A stretch of DNA of 64,000 nucleotides from Protonemura montana (taxonomy: Eukaryota > Arthropoda > Insecta > Plecoptera > Nemouridae). This document shows, piece after piece, positions 1 to 26,900 of this stretch. The translations under genes and the position numbers were made by a program. The stretch spans positions 11,222,001-11,286,000 of the forward strand of contig OX387606.1 of the NCBI GenBank assembly GCA_947568835.1. The letters run 5' to 3'. The first letter of the stretch is position 1, and every line of letters starts with the position of its first letter. Under the pieces are notes generated by a model. That model saw only the letters and a list, made by a program, of their open reading frames with translations, was not told where the DNA came from and searched no databases.

Positions 1-160
1 GACCTTGCATTTAGACCTTGAGCCTTTAGATTTGGACCTTTAGACCAACGGAATATTGACGACCATATAACTTCTTCGTATACGAAACAGAAACACATAT
101 GACTATTAAATGTATCATTACCAAAACTTATACATTTTTGACGCCGATTTCAACGCATAG

Positions 161-3100
161 GTCGCCGCGACCAACGCAGGTGCCCGCGCTTTGCGTCACC
201 ACGACGGCAACATGACGCTGGTTCAGTCGGCATGCTTCCTTGGGCGTCGCGACGCTGTCGAGGCGCTGCTTGCCAAGGCGCCGGAACTGGCAGTGAAGCC
301 GAGGGAAGACGTTGGGTCCAACGTCAAGGCGCCGCTGATACTCGCCGCTGAGCAGGGGTTCAAGGACGTGGTCGAAGTCTTTCGTAATCACGCCCCTGAA
401 CAGTTCCAAGAGCGCTCGGCACGTGGGGACACAGTTCTCATCGCGATCGTGAGGTAGGTTTCTGGGGATGAGAACTTCTCTTTCTCATTACAATCACTCG
501 TCGTTCACAGACAAGATTAAACAGAAGCAAATAATTACATTTTAACATTTTTTTCCCGCATATTTTTTTTATGAAAAGGGTAGAAAATCTAATATACCTA
601 CTATATAAAATTAGCTGCCTAAAATTTGTCTTCTTCCTTCACTCTTCTCGATATTCCTTGCTCAAAACCAACAAATTTCACATGCTTCTTTGTCCATCCA
701 ACTTTCTTTCTCCTATATTTCATTCCAATTTCCTCCCACTTTCACCTCCATCTTTCTCTTGATCTTCGTCTTCCTCTTCTCTCGTATTCCAACTTGTAAA
801 TCTTTTTAGGAGAATCTCTCTTTTCCCACTTGCATACATTTTTTCAAACAATTTCAGGCTTTCTTTTCCGATTCTAAATTCTAATCTCTCTACATTTTCT
901 CTTTTCCTCTTTTTCATTTTATCCACATTCGTTACCTTTTCTATACGTTTAATAAACTCCGTCTGCGTTGCTTCAAAAATTTTCTCTTCCTTACCATTTG
1001 CGCTTCAAGTTAAATTAAAATACATACAAATTGGCTCACCATATTTTTTATTTGTAATTTAACTTTTAATGACCTTCTTGTGAGTCTTCCATGCTTCCAG
1101 TAGAGAAATCACGAGGTATTGATAACTGATACCATACATTTAGAACGTTACCAATACCATACAAAAGTCGAATCACCATGACCATAACCCACTCATCGAC
1201 CGACGCTAATTGATCGGAGTCTTAGATTTCACACCACACAACAATTAAATTAATACATCTAATTCGAACCAACGTGGTCATCTAATGTCTTACACGACCA
1301 TCAGTCAAAAGATTACCCTTCGTTCCCATCTCTTACAGGCTTTGATTGATTGATTGATTGATTGATTGACGCACTGATTTACTACAGCGACACTAATCGA
1401 ACGGCGTCAGAGAATGAGTGATTAATCATGACATATGAGAATGATGACGCACCGGTCCTAGAAGGGAGGAAAGAAGGAAAACCCGCGCTCCGTCCCTTAG
1501 CCTACTTCTGTAGCACCAAGTAAGACTTTTCGATTTGATTCCAAGGACTCGAAAAACAGAATTCCTCCACAAATGCATGCTATCGAGAGACTTGTCTCAC
1601 GGCGAGCAAAGCTGTTGTACTTAATTTAATTCTCTAACTTGTCTTCCGAACACAACTTCTCATAAATATTACCTAACCTAACCTTTCTCTAAGACCTAAC
1701 CCATCCAATAACTGACCCAGCGTAGTGTTGCTTAACTTCGGTGATTTCACGAGAACCGGTCTTTCCAACACGACAAACCGTTTGATATGTCATATGTACT
1801 TCAGCTATATCTAGTCCAAGCTGAAATACGCAAGTTCACTTTGGGGACAGAGCAAAGACACGAAAAGAATTTGTACACTCCAAAAACGCGCTTTAAGATA
1901 CGTGGCAGGGGCGAGTACAAACCCAACAGCAGTCATCTATACCAAAGACTCGTGGAAACCACTTTTTAGTAGTTTTAAAATACTGAAATTACCCAGCTTG
2001 TATAAGTTTGACACAATCATGTACACGGCTAGTAATATTAATTTTAATGATGACGATACACTTGCACACAAATATCTTACTAGGGACAAAGGTCATGTTA
2101 AAAAATCGACGTTGATTTTAAACCTAACGAAACAGGATCCAGTTTATGCAGAAGCAAAACTTTATAATGCGCGACCAGCTGTAATTAAGAAAAATAAAGG
2201 AACGATGAACTTTGCACACAGTCTAAAGCAGTTTTTAATAGAAAAATGCAATTATTCTGTGACTGAATAGGTACTGTGATCACCTGTGTCTGTAAAAATG
2301 TGATTTTACTGATTTTTATTGTATTATACTATTGATACAATTTGACTGTCTCTTTAACATGCTGATGTTGATCTAGACAATAAACCTATTATTATTATAA
2401 GTATTATTATTATTAGGGACTGGGACGACCGCAATGAACGCTACCAGGAATGTCTCGAGCTACTCCTCAGTGACAACTACAAGACGCTGATAGACATCAA
2501 TGCAACTAACAAAACCGGCGACAGCGCGCTGCACCTAGCGGCAATATGCAGACGCACTCGCGTCGCGGTCACTCTGCTTCACGCAGGCGCGTGGTTAGGC
2601 AGAGCCAACAGACACAAGATGGTGCCTCTCGATCACCTTAGTGCTGACACGCTAAAGACGCACCTGGACTCGTGCGTGAGTAGCACCGGTATCGTGGGCA
2701 AGGAAGAACGCAAGATCTTCTTTGACTACATGTGTTTGCGTGCACCTCCGCCGCCCCCGCCGTTGGCGCTAGTGGCGGGCAAGGCGGCGTCGGACGCAGA
2801 AGCACAGAGCGGAGGCGCGGTGGAACCGACTCGCCGCGAAATGGAAGCTTTGTACGCCGTAAGCCAGTCCAAGGACAAGGAGATGCGTCGCCTACTTCTG
2901 CATCCCGTGCTGCACAGCTTCCTCGATCACAAGTGGGGGCAGATACAGAATATCTACTAGTGAGTGGTTTCTTTTACTCTAGGAAAATGGCATCTTGGGA
3001 AATTAGATTTTCCAAAACGTACTGTTCACAGGCCATTGCTGAAGAGATGCCATAGATATAGGTAGCGTATACACAGATGGACTATAGATAGCGATAATAT

Positions 3101-5149
3101 GCATCGACAAGAGGGCGGTAGAAATAAGGGAATTCATGATGCTGTATTATGATGCTGCAGCCCCAAGACGAGAAGATCTAGCGAGGACAACCTCTTCGGT
3201 CCCTCACAAGTCATTATAAAGAAAGATATCGAAGGCGGACCAATAGGAAAGCTGAAACCACACTGATATCCAACGGTTGTTGCAGCATCAACGTCGTCCT
3301 CTACTCGCTATTCGTGTTCTTCATCACGTGGCACATCCTGGAGATCGGCGGCCACCCCAATGAGCAGTCGTGCTGGGTGCTGGGGTTCGCCGTTCTGAGC
3401 TTCTCCTTCCTGGTCGCCCGCGAGATCGCCCAGGCTGCCATCGACCCGTGCCGTTACGTCCACGACCTTGAGAACTGGCTGGAGTTTGCTCTGATAGTGT
3501 GCGTCGGCGCCGTGTTCGCATACCACGGGCCTCACAAGCGCGTCTTCGCTGCGGCCGCCATATTGTTTGTATGGGGCGAGCTGATGTTGTTGCTTGGCAG
3601 ACACCCTCGGTGCGCGGTCTACGTCGAGATGCTCAAGACAGTCGCGTTAAGCTTTCTCAAGTTCCTCGGATGGTGAGTAACATGGTTTATTCGTAGCGAC
3701 ACGAGGAGTAGAAGCGTTTATGTGGTGTGGATAGTAACTTGAATCCACTTATCGCTCATAAATCACTACAATTGTGGTACCTGTACACAGTGCAGACATA
3801 GAAAGGTAGGTATATAGATATGCGGTTCAGTGTTGAAAGCCGGCCACTTATTTAAAGATATGCGGTGCGTCCGGCCTGCCACCAGAAACACAAACTAACA
3901 TCTTCTCTCTCCACCGTGCCCTAGGTTCGTCAGCCTGATAGTCGCCTTCTCCCTCTGCTTCTTCACCCTCTTCCGCGCCGATCCGTCGCCGCCGACGTCC
4001 ACCAACGGTGCCGCCAACGACGCCACTGCCAGCAACGCTACCTCGACGGGCCCGTTCGGTGACTTCTGGCTGTCAACGTTCAAGACTCTGGTCATGATGA
4101 CAGGCGAGCTGAACGTGGACGACGTGCCTCTGGACGGACTACCCGTGCTGTCACACACCGTGTTCCTTATGTTTGTGTTCCTCGTCGTCATTGTGCTGCT
4201 CAATCTGCTGAACGGGCTCGCGGTCAGCGATACGCAGGCCATCAAAGACGTCGCCGAGCTAGTCTGGTGAGCTGAGTGCACCTCTCCAGACGTTTTCATT
4301 GCATCCAAATTGCGGCAGTCCCTCTACTTTCGTTTATAACAATGGTTTTTCAACAATTTGTGGGCATATAGAACTCGATCTCATAGGTAATTACCAATTA
4401 GCTAAGACAAAACGAATAAGCTTCACGGTGAGTTTAGGGAGATGTAAACACCCAGTGCTAGGTACAGGTAATTCGATTTCATTATCAAGCAATGAACACC
4501 CAAACCTTAGAGAAAGAATACGAGAAAATAATACCCGTATTATTTTCTCTAAGCCCAAACCCAATTGGCTAAATTGCCTACACAATTAAAAGTTATAGAC
4601 AATCAATCGATCTTAACTGCAATAATGGCAAAAAAGTTCCATCATCACTTTGGGACATATTCTCGTTAAAAACCACTTTCTTGTTCCAGCTGCGCCTCCC
4701 GCGTGGACATGGCCGCCGCCCTCGAGAGCGCGCTCATCACATGGCTCATCCGTTGCCCATGGCTTAACCCGCTTTTGTCGCGTATTCTTGTCTCCACGGC
4801 CGTGTTCCGGTCTTCCACCGCCGCTACTCAGGCCCACATAACACCCCACGGCGACCGCACTCTCCGGTTCGGCGAAGACCAGGACGAAGTGCCGACCTCA
4901 GACTACTGTTGCCTCCAAGGACTCCCAGGGCGTGTAGGCAAGAGCAAGTGCTGTCGCGTCAGCCCCGAGGTTGTAAAGCGCGCCGAAGAGGTGCTAGCAG
5001 CGAGGGTGACGCGCTCAGAGCTGGCAATGGAAGTTGAGAGGGTCGCAAAGGAGATGGAAGATCGACTCGGCAAGAGGATGGAAGAGGTAGGGAGGGACTT
5101 TGCCAGTGCGCTGAGGGCGGCATTGGCAGAAAGAACCCTACTGCCATAA
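161..5149 (+). CDS. TRPA-family cation channel (painless/pyrexia-like), 3' part of gene
   Basis: Coding exons 161-453, 2417-2959, 3286-3672, 3925-4266 and 4690-5149 join in phase (2025 nt, 674 aa plus stop). The first exon opens behind a splice acceptor, so the start and more N-terminal ankyrin repeats lie upstream of the window. Order in the visible part: ankyrin-type repeats (residues about 1-170, with APLILAAEQG and GDSALHLAA), a proline-rich linker, then six hydrophobic segments near 280-297, 309-328, 342-358, 366-383, 394-424 and 485-507. A pore helix with FWLSTFKTLVMMTGE (about 455-469) lies before the last segment, which ends NLLNGLAVSDT, a TRPA hallmark. The C-terminus (about 600-665) is charged and predicted coiled coil. 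TRPA channels of this clade are plasma-membrane cation channels of sensory neurons, often heat or irritant gated; which stimulus applies here cannot be read. Family membership is firm; orthology to painless versus pyrexia is not settled. Confidence 0.9.
1343..1369. repeat. (GATT)n microsatellite
   Basis: Six to seven uninterrupted GATT units inside the TRPA intron. Confidence 0.9.
1870..2416 (+). mobile_element. 3' end of a non-LTR retrotransposon (LINE)
   Basis: A reading frame from about 1881 to the stop at 2270 begins QKRALRYVAGAST and continues with WKPLFSSFKILKLPSLYKF, then YLTRD and KLYNARP. This order (QKRAIR; PLF..L.IL.LPSLY; TR; LYN.LP) is characteristic of the segment downstream of the reverse transcriptase core in Jockey/CR1-type LINEs. 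After the stop come about 110 nt of 3' UTR, an AATAAACC stretch and an ATT-repeat tail. The 5' end is truncated, as is usual for LINE copies. The tail runs directly into the next TRPA exon at 2417. Confidence 0.72.
4522..4549. repeat. 28-bp near-perfect palindrome
   Basis: Two 13-nt arms, GAGAAAATAATAC and its reverse complement, are separated by CC inside the last TRPA intron. It could form a hairpin or be an end of a small mobile element; nothing decides which. Confidence 0.8.
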
Positions 5150-6738
5150 ACGAATTGGGGACAGTAACAATTCACACAATTTACGCACAGCGATCTTATG
5201 CGTATGTGACCACAAAGATTGATAGAAACTTGTTGTTGATACCTCATACTGGTGTGTGCCTTCTGGTGGTGGTGGGGTGATGAATGCGACATTACCGAGT
5301 GATATTACACCACGCATCTGGATTGCGTAAATAACGCACCCAGCTCGAATGTGTTTTAAAACACTAAAATTTGCTAGGGGTTTTAGCAAAAGCAATATGT
5401 ACTCGTACTCCGCCTGCTGGTAGAACTTGAGAAGTTTCGCGTTATCAGGTTCGCTGTTTCAGGTAGGACCTCAAATTCCATAACTTTCGTTAACCCATAA
5501 CATTCCCCGACTTTCACTGTGAGACCCTGATTGGCTGCTCTAGGGGATAGCTGGCACAAGAGCAACAGGTATTAGGCAAGCAGCTGGATAATCTTCTTCG
5601 GCTCATACTCGGGATGCGAGCTTTGAAATATTTTCTCCGATCATCCCCGTGTTTGAATGAATGAATGGTGTGGTTTAGACGCGCGGTCATTTTCATCCCC
5701 GTGTATTTTTTTTTTATTTTTGCTTTACATTAGACCCAAGTTTAGGTTTAGTTAACCTCGTGTAGCAGTGTTCTCTTCTCTGTCTTCTTGTGGTCCTGAC
5801 AGCATTAGTTCCTCTTCCCTGAGGTCTCCGTACACTTTGCATTGCATTGTATTGTATTGCAGTGCAGTTCCATTGGTGCCTATTCATTTTCCAAACGACA
5901 GAATTAAGAGTTTAATTTGCGAGAAAATACAAAATATCGTCCAGGAGTTACTGACGAGCTCCAATGAGTACTGATTTACTGCACGAAGACGCTGTGTATT
6001 TCTTGGCTTTGAATAAAATGATGAAAAAATAAACTTTTCGTTCATTTGATTTAATATACATTTTTCTAGCATAATAACAAAAAGTGGCATCGACCAGCTG
6101 CAAACAATGACAGGGTCTTTGCCAGACGTAAGACAATGAACAATAAAATCTTCTTGTAGAGTCTAGTTGAGTATGCGAAGCGAGGCTCGCCGTTGCCCTG
6201 GACAAGAGCTTAGTCGGCGCCAAGAGAGAAAGTCCGCACCGACGTCCCCAGGACGATGTCGAGGATCGAGGACGAGGATCTGCGAGGAAAGACAACAGTT
6301 TTAGGGACGCTGACAATGGAAGGCCTACTATAGCGTCACCGTGGTGGTAACAGGAATGGCAGCAACTCCTGCATGAAAACAAATTCTGCTCTGGAGAGGG
6401 TTATCTGGAAGTCTCGAAGTATAGTGGGTAGTTGGGCCGGGACCATCTTATACTTATCGAAAAATTAAACTAAACGCGTGCCTCCGGTATTAGTGTGGTA
6501 AGTCCAGTTGTGTTTTTTTTGTGGTCAGCCTATGCGTCTACTACCACGGTCCACCAGACGCTCCAACAAGGAGAGTGTCGGTCTTCTAATTCTAGTCCAA
6601 GGCAGTCTCAAAACGACATTTAGCATCTGACGGCATGGTGAAACGTCACTTTCCAAGTCCAGTGTGTCTTGCAAGTCATCTGCAACTGCACAAGATGGTA
6701 CGCACCTATAGCTAGCGATCCACGAGAGCCAGGTCGAA
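5150..6738. other. Convergent 3' spacer between TRPA and DLK genes
   Basis: No coding exon is supported here. It should hold the two 3' UTRs. Candidate poly(A) signals for TRPA on the + strand are AATAAA at 6012-6017 and 6028-6033. For the kinase on the - strand they are ATTAAA at 6055-6050 and AATAAA at 5718-5713. If these are used, the transcripts end tail to tail or overlap slightly. Confidence 0.45.
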
Positions 6739-20982
<14,244 letters not shown>

Positions 20983-23900
20983 GTTTTGCCTCCTTGCTCG
21001 TGCCTCGGGCCACCGAGTTAATTGTCTGCCCTTTTATTCATTCACACGACACTATTAGCACACACAATTAAAAGTCCTTAGGGGATGATTCAGCGATAAC
21101 ACGGTGCCTCTATGTCGGCAAAATGTCACAAGAAGTCACTAAGCTGTCACAAGGATGTCACACAACAATAACTGAAGATTGAAGACAAGACAATGGAAGA
21201 ACAATAGTCGAGATAGGAGAATTCTTAGCAATATCACTGTCGACGAAAGGCCTTAAATATGCAGCTGCTAGTAAAGCTTTCCTATGAAAATGTTTGTAGG
21301 TAACGTTGTGTGATTATACAAATTTAATGCCTAAAACAAACAAAACTAAACTCACTTATGTCTGAATGATGTCCACGAGTATCAAGACAGAGTTTTATTT
21401 CATTAACACACTTGTATTTATCAACAACACCGCCGCCTTAGTAATGGCATGCGGTAAGTTTGATGGTCAAGCCGTACCTTCCTGAGAGGACCACGATGGT
21501 GCACTAAGAGGGGAGGGCAGCGCCGGCTCGCCGTGAACCCATGGCTGCCGTGAGGGGCTTAGAGGGGGGCGCCGGCGGTCGATACTCTACCATCGGATTA
21601 CGTCATCGTCCATGGGGTGCGCGCCGAGGGGAAAGTATCGCGCCAACCAAAAGCGACTTGCATGCGTGGGCGGCGTTCTACAACTCGTGGTAACAATAAA
21701 CCTATGGGTGCTTACGACTAAACGCGACGCAAACATGCGAAATGGATTCCTCCGAAACAACTTGCGGATAAATTACCTGGAGACTTGAACGCGTTCTCTG
21801 GAAACTACCGTTTTCGTGTCAGCGTTTAGAATCATGTGAGATCTATAAATAAGCCGTGATGTTATTTTTAAGCTAGAATTTGAATGTGCAAATCGATACG
21901 AGTACATATATAAACCAAGTAGGCATGCATTTATTATAGTCGCCCCCCGAGCGCCATTTCTTCTCTTGCGGTCAAAGCCATGCCGTAAATGCCCGGACGA
22001 CAACACTGTATTCGCTCTCTCTGTCTAAATCAGGTGCATCATTTAATGAGTGCACCGTACCGTGACGACGTTACGACGAGTAATTACACTCTTTTGTATG
22101 TACGCGGGTCCTGATCTGCACCTGTTCCTCGAAGTCCATCCTTAAATTTCTTGACATGTTCCGGAAAGAGGCAGCGTGGTCTGTGAGCACAGGAAGTCGC
22201 GGATTGATGCATGGTAATTTGAGGGTACGACGCCGTCGCGTGCGATAAAGGCGCCAGAAAGACGGACGTCGGTGGCCGAACGACGGCGACCTGCGGGACC
22301 GAGAGATGAATCGATACTAGTATGCCTGGCGTCTGATTACTGCGATACGGTCGAAAATTTGGAGTCGAATGTTCACCTGTCCGCTAACTCCTCGTGGAGA
22401 GGCGACAAGCTGCGACTTGTCCGACTCCTTCGAGCGTGTGGTTGATAGACCATGAACGCGGTTGGCAACTAGTAAGGGTATCGGATGTGGAGATCAAATA
22501 TCGACCAATATCTCAAGCCTTTGGACCACGCCAACCGGCAACAAATCGCAAAGGAAGTTGCTTCAAAGCAAGAATCAAAAGAAGCTAAGTTTGGATGCAG
22601 GTGTTTGAGATTGTATCTTGAACAAAAAAATTATAAAATGCAAAAACACCGTAAATGCTCGCTGCCTCTACTGCAGGTGGATGTTTATGGTGATGTATTT
22701 TTGCTCAGTCCTGGCTAGGGTATTGTTAGCCATCGTAGAGGATTAGGAAGCCTTAGAAACTGTTTGCGAGACGTCCATCACGATACAGCGCTAGGGTAAA
22801 AGGACCTAGGCGAGAGGTAGATTCGTCCAAAGGTAACGAAAGGATGGCCAAAGTGGTAATTGTGCTAGCCACACAAAGAGATTTGCGCGGAATGAGGAGA
22901 GAGAGAGAGAGAGAGCAATGATTATGTTGACTGCGCCAATCGCGACTTCCGGTGAACACAAGAGATGGACTCTGTCCAGCTGAGTCGATAGCAGATCCAT
23001 CTGTCAGACGACCACTCTATCAGTTTGAGAAAATCTCTAGTGAGGAAATATTGATTGTTGAAACGAATTAAGTTTCTTATGTTAAATCGACCTGGTCAGT
23101 TTTGGCCACCCTCGCCGAATACAAAAACAAGTTCACAGTCGAAAAGGCATAACCTGTAAGTGAGTAACATGTGCGTTATGCCGACACAAAGCGAGAGCAC
23201 CTTTCATTGTATGTTTATTGCCATCTACCTGCAGTCTTTGCCTAGATTCTGTGTACAAACCAGACCATTGGGTGACTCATCGCACTAGTGCGTGAGGTAG
23301 TGAACCTGTGAGGAGGGGGGGGGACCCCCTCTTTCACTCCTTCCTCTTTACGTGCGTACCGGTTTCGAATGACCAATTAAAACAGGGTATTCACGGCAAA
23401 GGTAGTGTGTTTATTTTGCTTGGTATCAAGAATCTACGAAAATAGAGCTGAGAGGACAGAGTTTCGGACTTGACGCACTTGCGTTTGCTTTTTTTGCATG
23501 CTATGGACTTTTGTTACAAGAAAAAAATCTAGAACCTGTTCAAGGTTCTAAAAGTCTCAGGGGCTAGTTGTCTCAGTGTTAAAATCTCGACTCCAAATGG
23601 CACCAGAAGAAAAATACTGATCCGGGCTGCTTCGACGTCTAAATATCTTACTATCCTGAAAATGTCTGTCTATTTTCTATAATTTCTGTCTAAATTTCTG
23701 TTCTATCCTGAAAACACTCCTGGAAGAGATTGTTTGTTTTGACAAGTGTTTAGTAACTTTTCTGCAGCTAAGTTATTTCATAATTTACGTAAAAATGTCC
23801 ATCTAATTGAACGTGCATATTTATAATTCTTTTAAGCAAACATATTGTCTGTTTATAATTTTTCTTATATGATGAATATATGCACGAGAAGTATATACAT

Positions 23901-26900
23901 TTTTAGAGTAAAGCTGAAAATCTATGATGGGTCTAGTTGTCACAGAATGACATAACCCCAGAAGTAGCTTTCAATATAAGTTCATTTTGTTTCTTTTGTG
24001 AGTAATTGAATTTTTTTTACTTTTTACAGAACCAATTTACGAAAATTTACCAATTACGAGTTTATAACGAGTTTATCAAAAAAAAAGACTCATCGGGGGC
24101 TGGTAGCACCCGATGTCATGTTACGCGCTGCTCAATTTGTGTTGCAGGAAAAAATGGCAAAAGATTTTGACATAAATTATCGAACGTTGACTCGGTATTG
24201 TCATAAAGTAACTAATGCAGATTTTAATTAAATTAATTATATGATCACAAGACGAAATTTCTCACTGAGACAACTAGCCCCAGTGTCTGAGACAACTAGC
24301 CTCAGTGTCTGAGACAACTAGACCCGCACGTGGGGTTAAAAGTCTCAAACATTTTTAGGTCAACTAAGAGACATAGCAATAAGTAACCTCCATTCGGCTA
24401 TCATTTAATTGGCATCCCTGCCGCTCAGGTACCTTAATATCTGAGTTCATATTACATTTTATATTTTATAATATTTATTTTGATTGCTGGTATATTGCGC
24501 AATACGGCGTTAGAGAGGAAATAAAACCCCGAATTTGATTAAAAACACTTTCAGGTATCAAGACACCAGTGTTGCAAATCCATAATCTTCCCCGAAAAAT
24601 GATAAAAAATATCCAACAATAATAATCGTCCAGGCAAGATTGACGCAAATTGCATAAAAAGGGGAGAGAAGTTTTAGAAGAATCCCCCATCCCTTGGTAT
24701 GGAGCCAACGACTTCCAGGAATCCGTTCCCATGCCGAAATTGGGATCAATACGGGAGGATGGGAATTCCCCACGACGGCAGTGTGCAAAGGTCAGGGGTT
24801 ACGCACCCCCTCCCCCATCTGAGTCCTTTGATAAGGTCGCTTTCATAATACTGATATGTAGCCCTCTACTCAGGCGAAGTGGTGACAATGTAGGTAATAA
24901 TTTTGACATATCCAGCTTGAGTAATTTTGAGCATCGACAGATAATCTGTCGCTATCTCGCAAAATCAATGGTAAGAGATAACGTTTGCCAGAGCAACAAG
25001 TCAAAAAGAAGTAAATCGAAATGGTTTGCAAAGACATTTTGGAATGCGAGATCAGAAATCGTCGTATAGCCAACATGAAATTGCTGGTTTATATACGTAC
25101 TACAGCTACAACTTTACAAGAAACATGAATCACCACTGCTATTTTACTGCTATTGGTGCAAATAATTATTCAGAGTGGCGAAAATGATATTGGTGGCTTA
25201 ATTGATAGATACATTTTTAAAAGAGGAAGCAGTACTTAAACAGCAGTATTCAAACTTAAATCTTGAGCAAATATCATGTTTCCTACCATTTGATTATCAC
25301 AGAATACCCTTGGATCCCTTTGCCTCATAACCTGCTTTCTCTATTTCCTTCATATCATTAACGGAATGACGTTAATGATAAAAAAAAATGTACAAAGATA
25401 AAGAGTTTCCAAACACCAACTACACAGCATCATATAATAAGATATCGTAATGTAATCGTATCATATATATCCTGTGTCCTTTAGTTGGAATCCTTTGGAC
25501 TGGAATCTGGTTGCCTGGCGTATGTCATTCGTCAAATTTAAATTGTACACTCTGCCGTTTTTCCATGTTCGTGGTAATTAGGCCGACCCTTTATTCGAAG
25601 GGCTTATATTTATTTAAGGTTCGTTAAATGTCGAAGATCGAATTTTGCACTTCACAATTAAAAACAATGCTGCAATATGCCAATAGGGGGATAAAACAAA
25701 ATTTCTTTCCCTAAACAGGAGAGCAGTGTTTTCATGCTCGCCATCTCTACCACCACTCAGCACCAGCATGCAGCATGCACCACCACTCAGCATGCATAAT
25801 TCATAACTAGACAGCTGCATCAGCAATTAATTAATTAATTTAACTCCCCTGTACCAGGGCCTGAAAAGATATCTCACAATCCTCACCTGCAAGACGATGT
25901 GCCAAGCACTTCCACCATATAGCTATTTAATCCACACTTCAGCACAATTAGTTGGCAGCAAGCTTATAAAAAGGAAGGAAAAATACCAAGTAGAATAAAT
26001 CAGAATCGCTTTTCATATTTTTTATTGAACAAAAACACAAATTTATTATCTGTTCTCCCACGGAGCATTGCATCAGCACATGCCACCCCATCAATAGTAA
26101 TCAAGTTATGATTGTAACAAAAGTAAGAACGAATCGTAATCGGTTTTCGATGGCAAGGCATTGGTTCGGTCGACAGGGTAAACATCCCCCGAATCGCCGC
26201 CGGCCAAGGCCACAGTCGAACGATTCATCAACGCAAGACCGGTCGTGGATAGTACCAAGGGGTCCGATGGACTCTTCATTCGTCGAGTGTTTTTCTCTCT
26301 TATGTTTTTAGCAAGCTTCTACTCTAATGGAAGCACAATTCAAACAATTAATATTCAGAGGCTTGAGTATACCTTCTTTTTTTTATCTTTTCCGTTAAGT
26401 GAAAGTAGCGTTTGTGGTCCTGGACATCGCGACTGAGGGTCGCAGTGACCAAAACTGCTCGAGGGCGAGGTGAATCGGAAGCAGCATGTGCATTCAATGC
26501 GGCGAGAGAAACAATTCGTTTAAAAATCAGCTGTCACAAAATCTTTCAACACACCCTATCCGCGTTACCCACCCCTTTCAAAAAATTAACAAATCTTGAC
26601 TAAGCCCTGGATTATTAGCCATTTAAAACTAACTTATAATGAAATAAGCAACCCAAATAATTATCTACATGACGTGCATAATCAACATTTAAGTATATAT
26701 CACACTTAAAAATAAAAGAAAGTGTTGTCACGGACCGCCACGGCCTGACATATCGGGAGGGTTCAAAATATCGGAGCTCGGCCCGCCGAGAAGACGACAG
26801 TCACTTCGAGGTCATACTTCTGGCCTCGCCTTATTCTAGTAACTTCGTTATGATTTCAACAAGATTTATACGTAGGCAAAGGGCAATGCAGTGTATACAT

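Larger units (their letters stand above)
454..2416 (+). other. TRPA intron with microsatellite and LINE remnant
   Basis: This 1.96-kb intron is AT rich and has no coding exon I can support before about 1870. It contains a GATT microsatellite at 1343-1369 and ends in a LINE 3' fragment annotated separately. Confidence 0.6.

Noticed and set aside
1787..1969. 60-codon frame overlapping the LINE fragment
   Set aside because: Out of frame with the LINE-type residues; the frame from 1881 to 2270 carries the family motifs.
5948..6382. 144-codon - strand frame in the TRPA/DLK spacer
   Set aside because: Lies downstream of the DLK stop codon, lacks motifs and is most simply 3' UTR.
24475..24788. Overlapping - strand frames of 76-85 codons
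   Set aside because: No conserved domain, splice context or start signal; likely chance or an unrecognised repeat.
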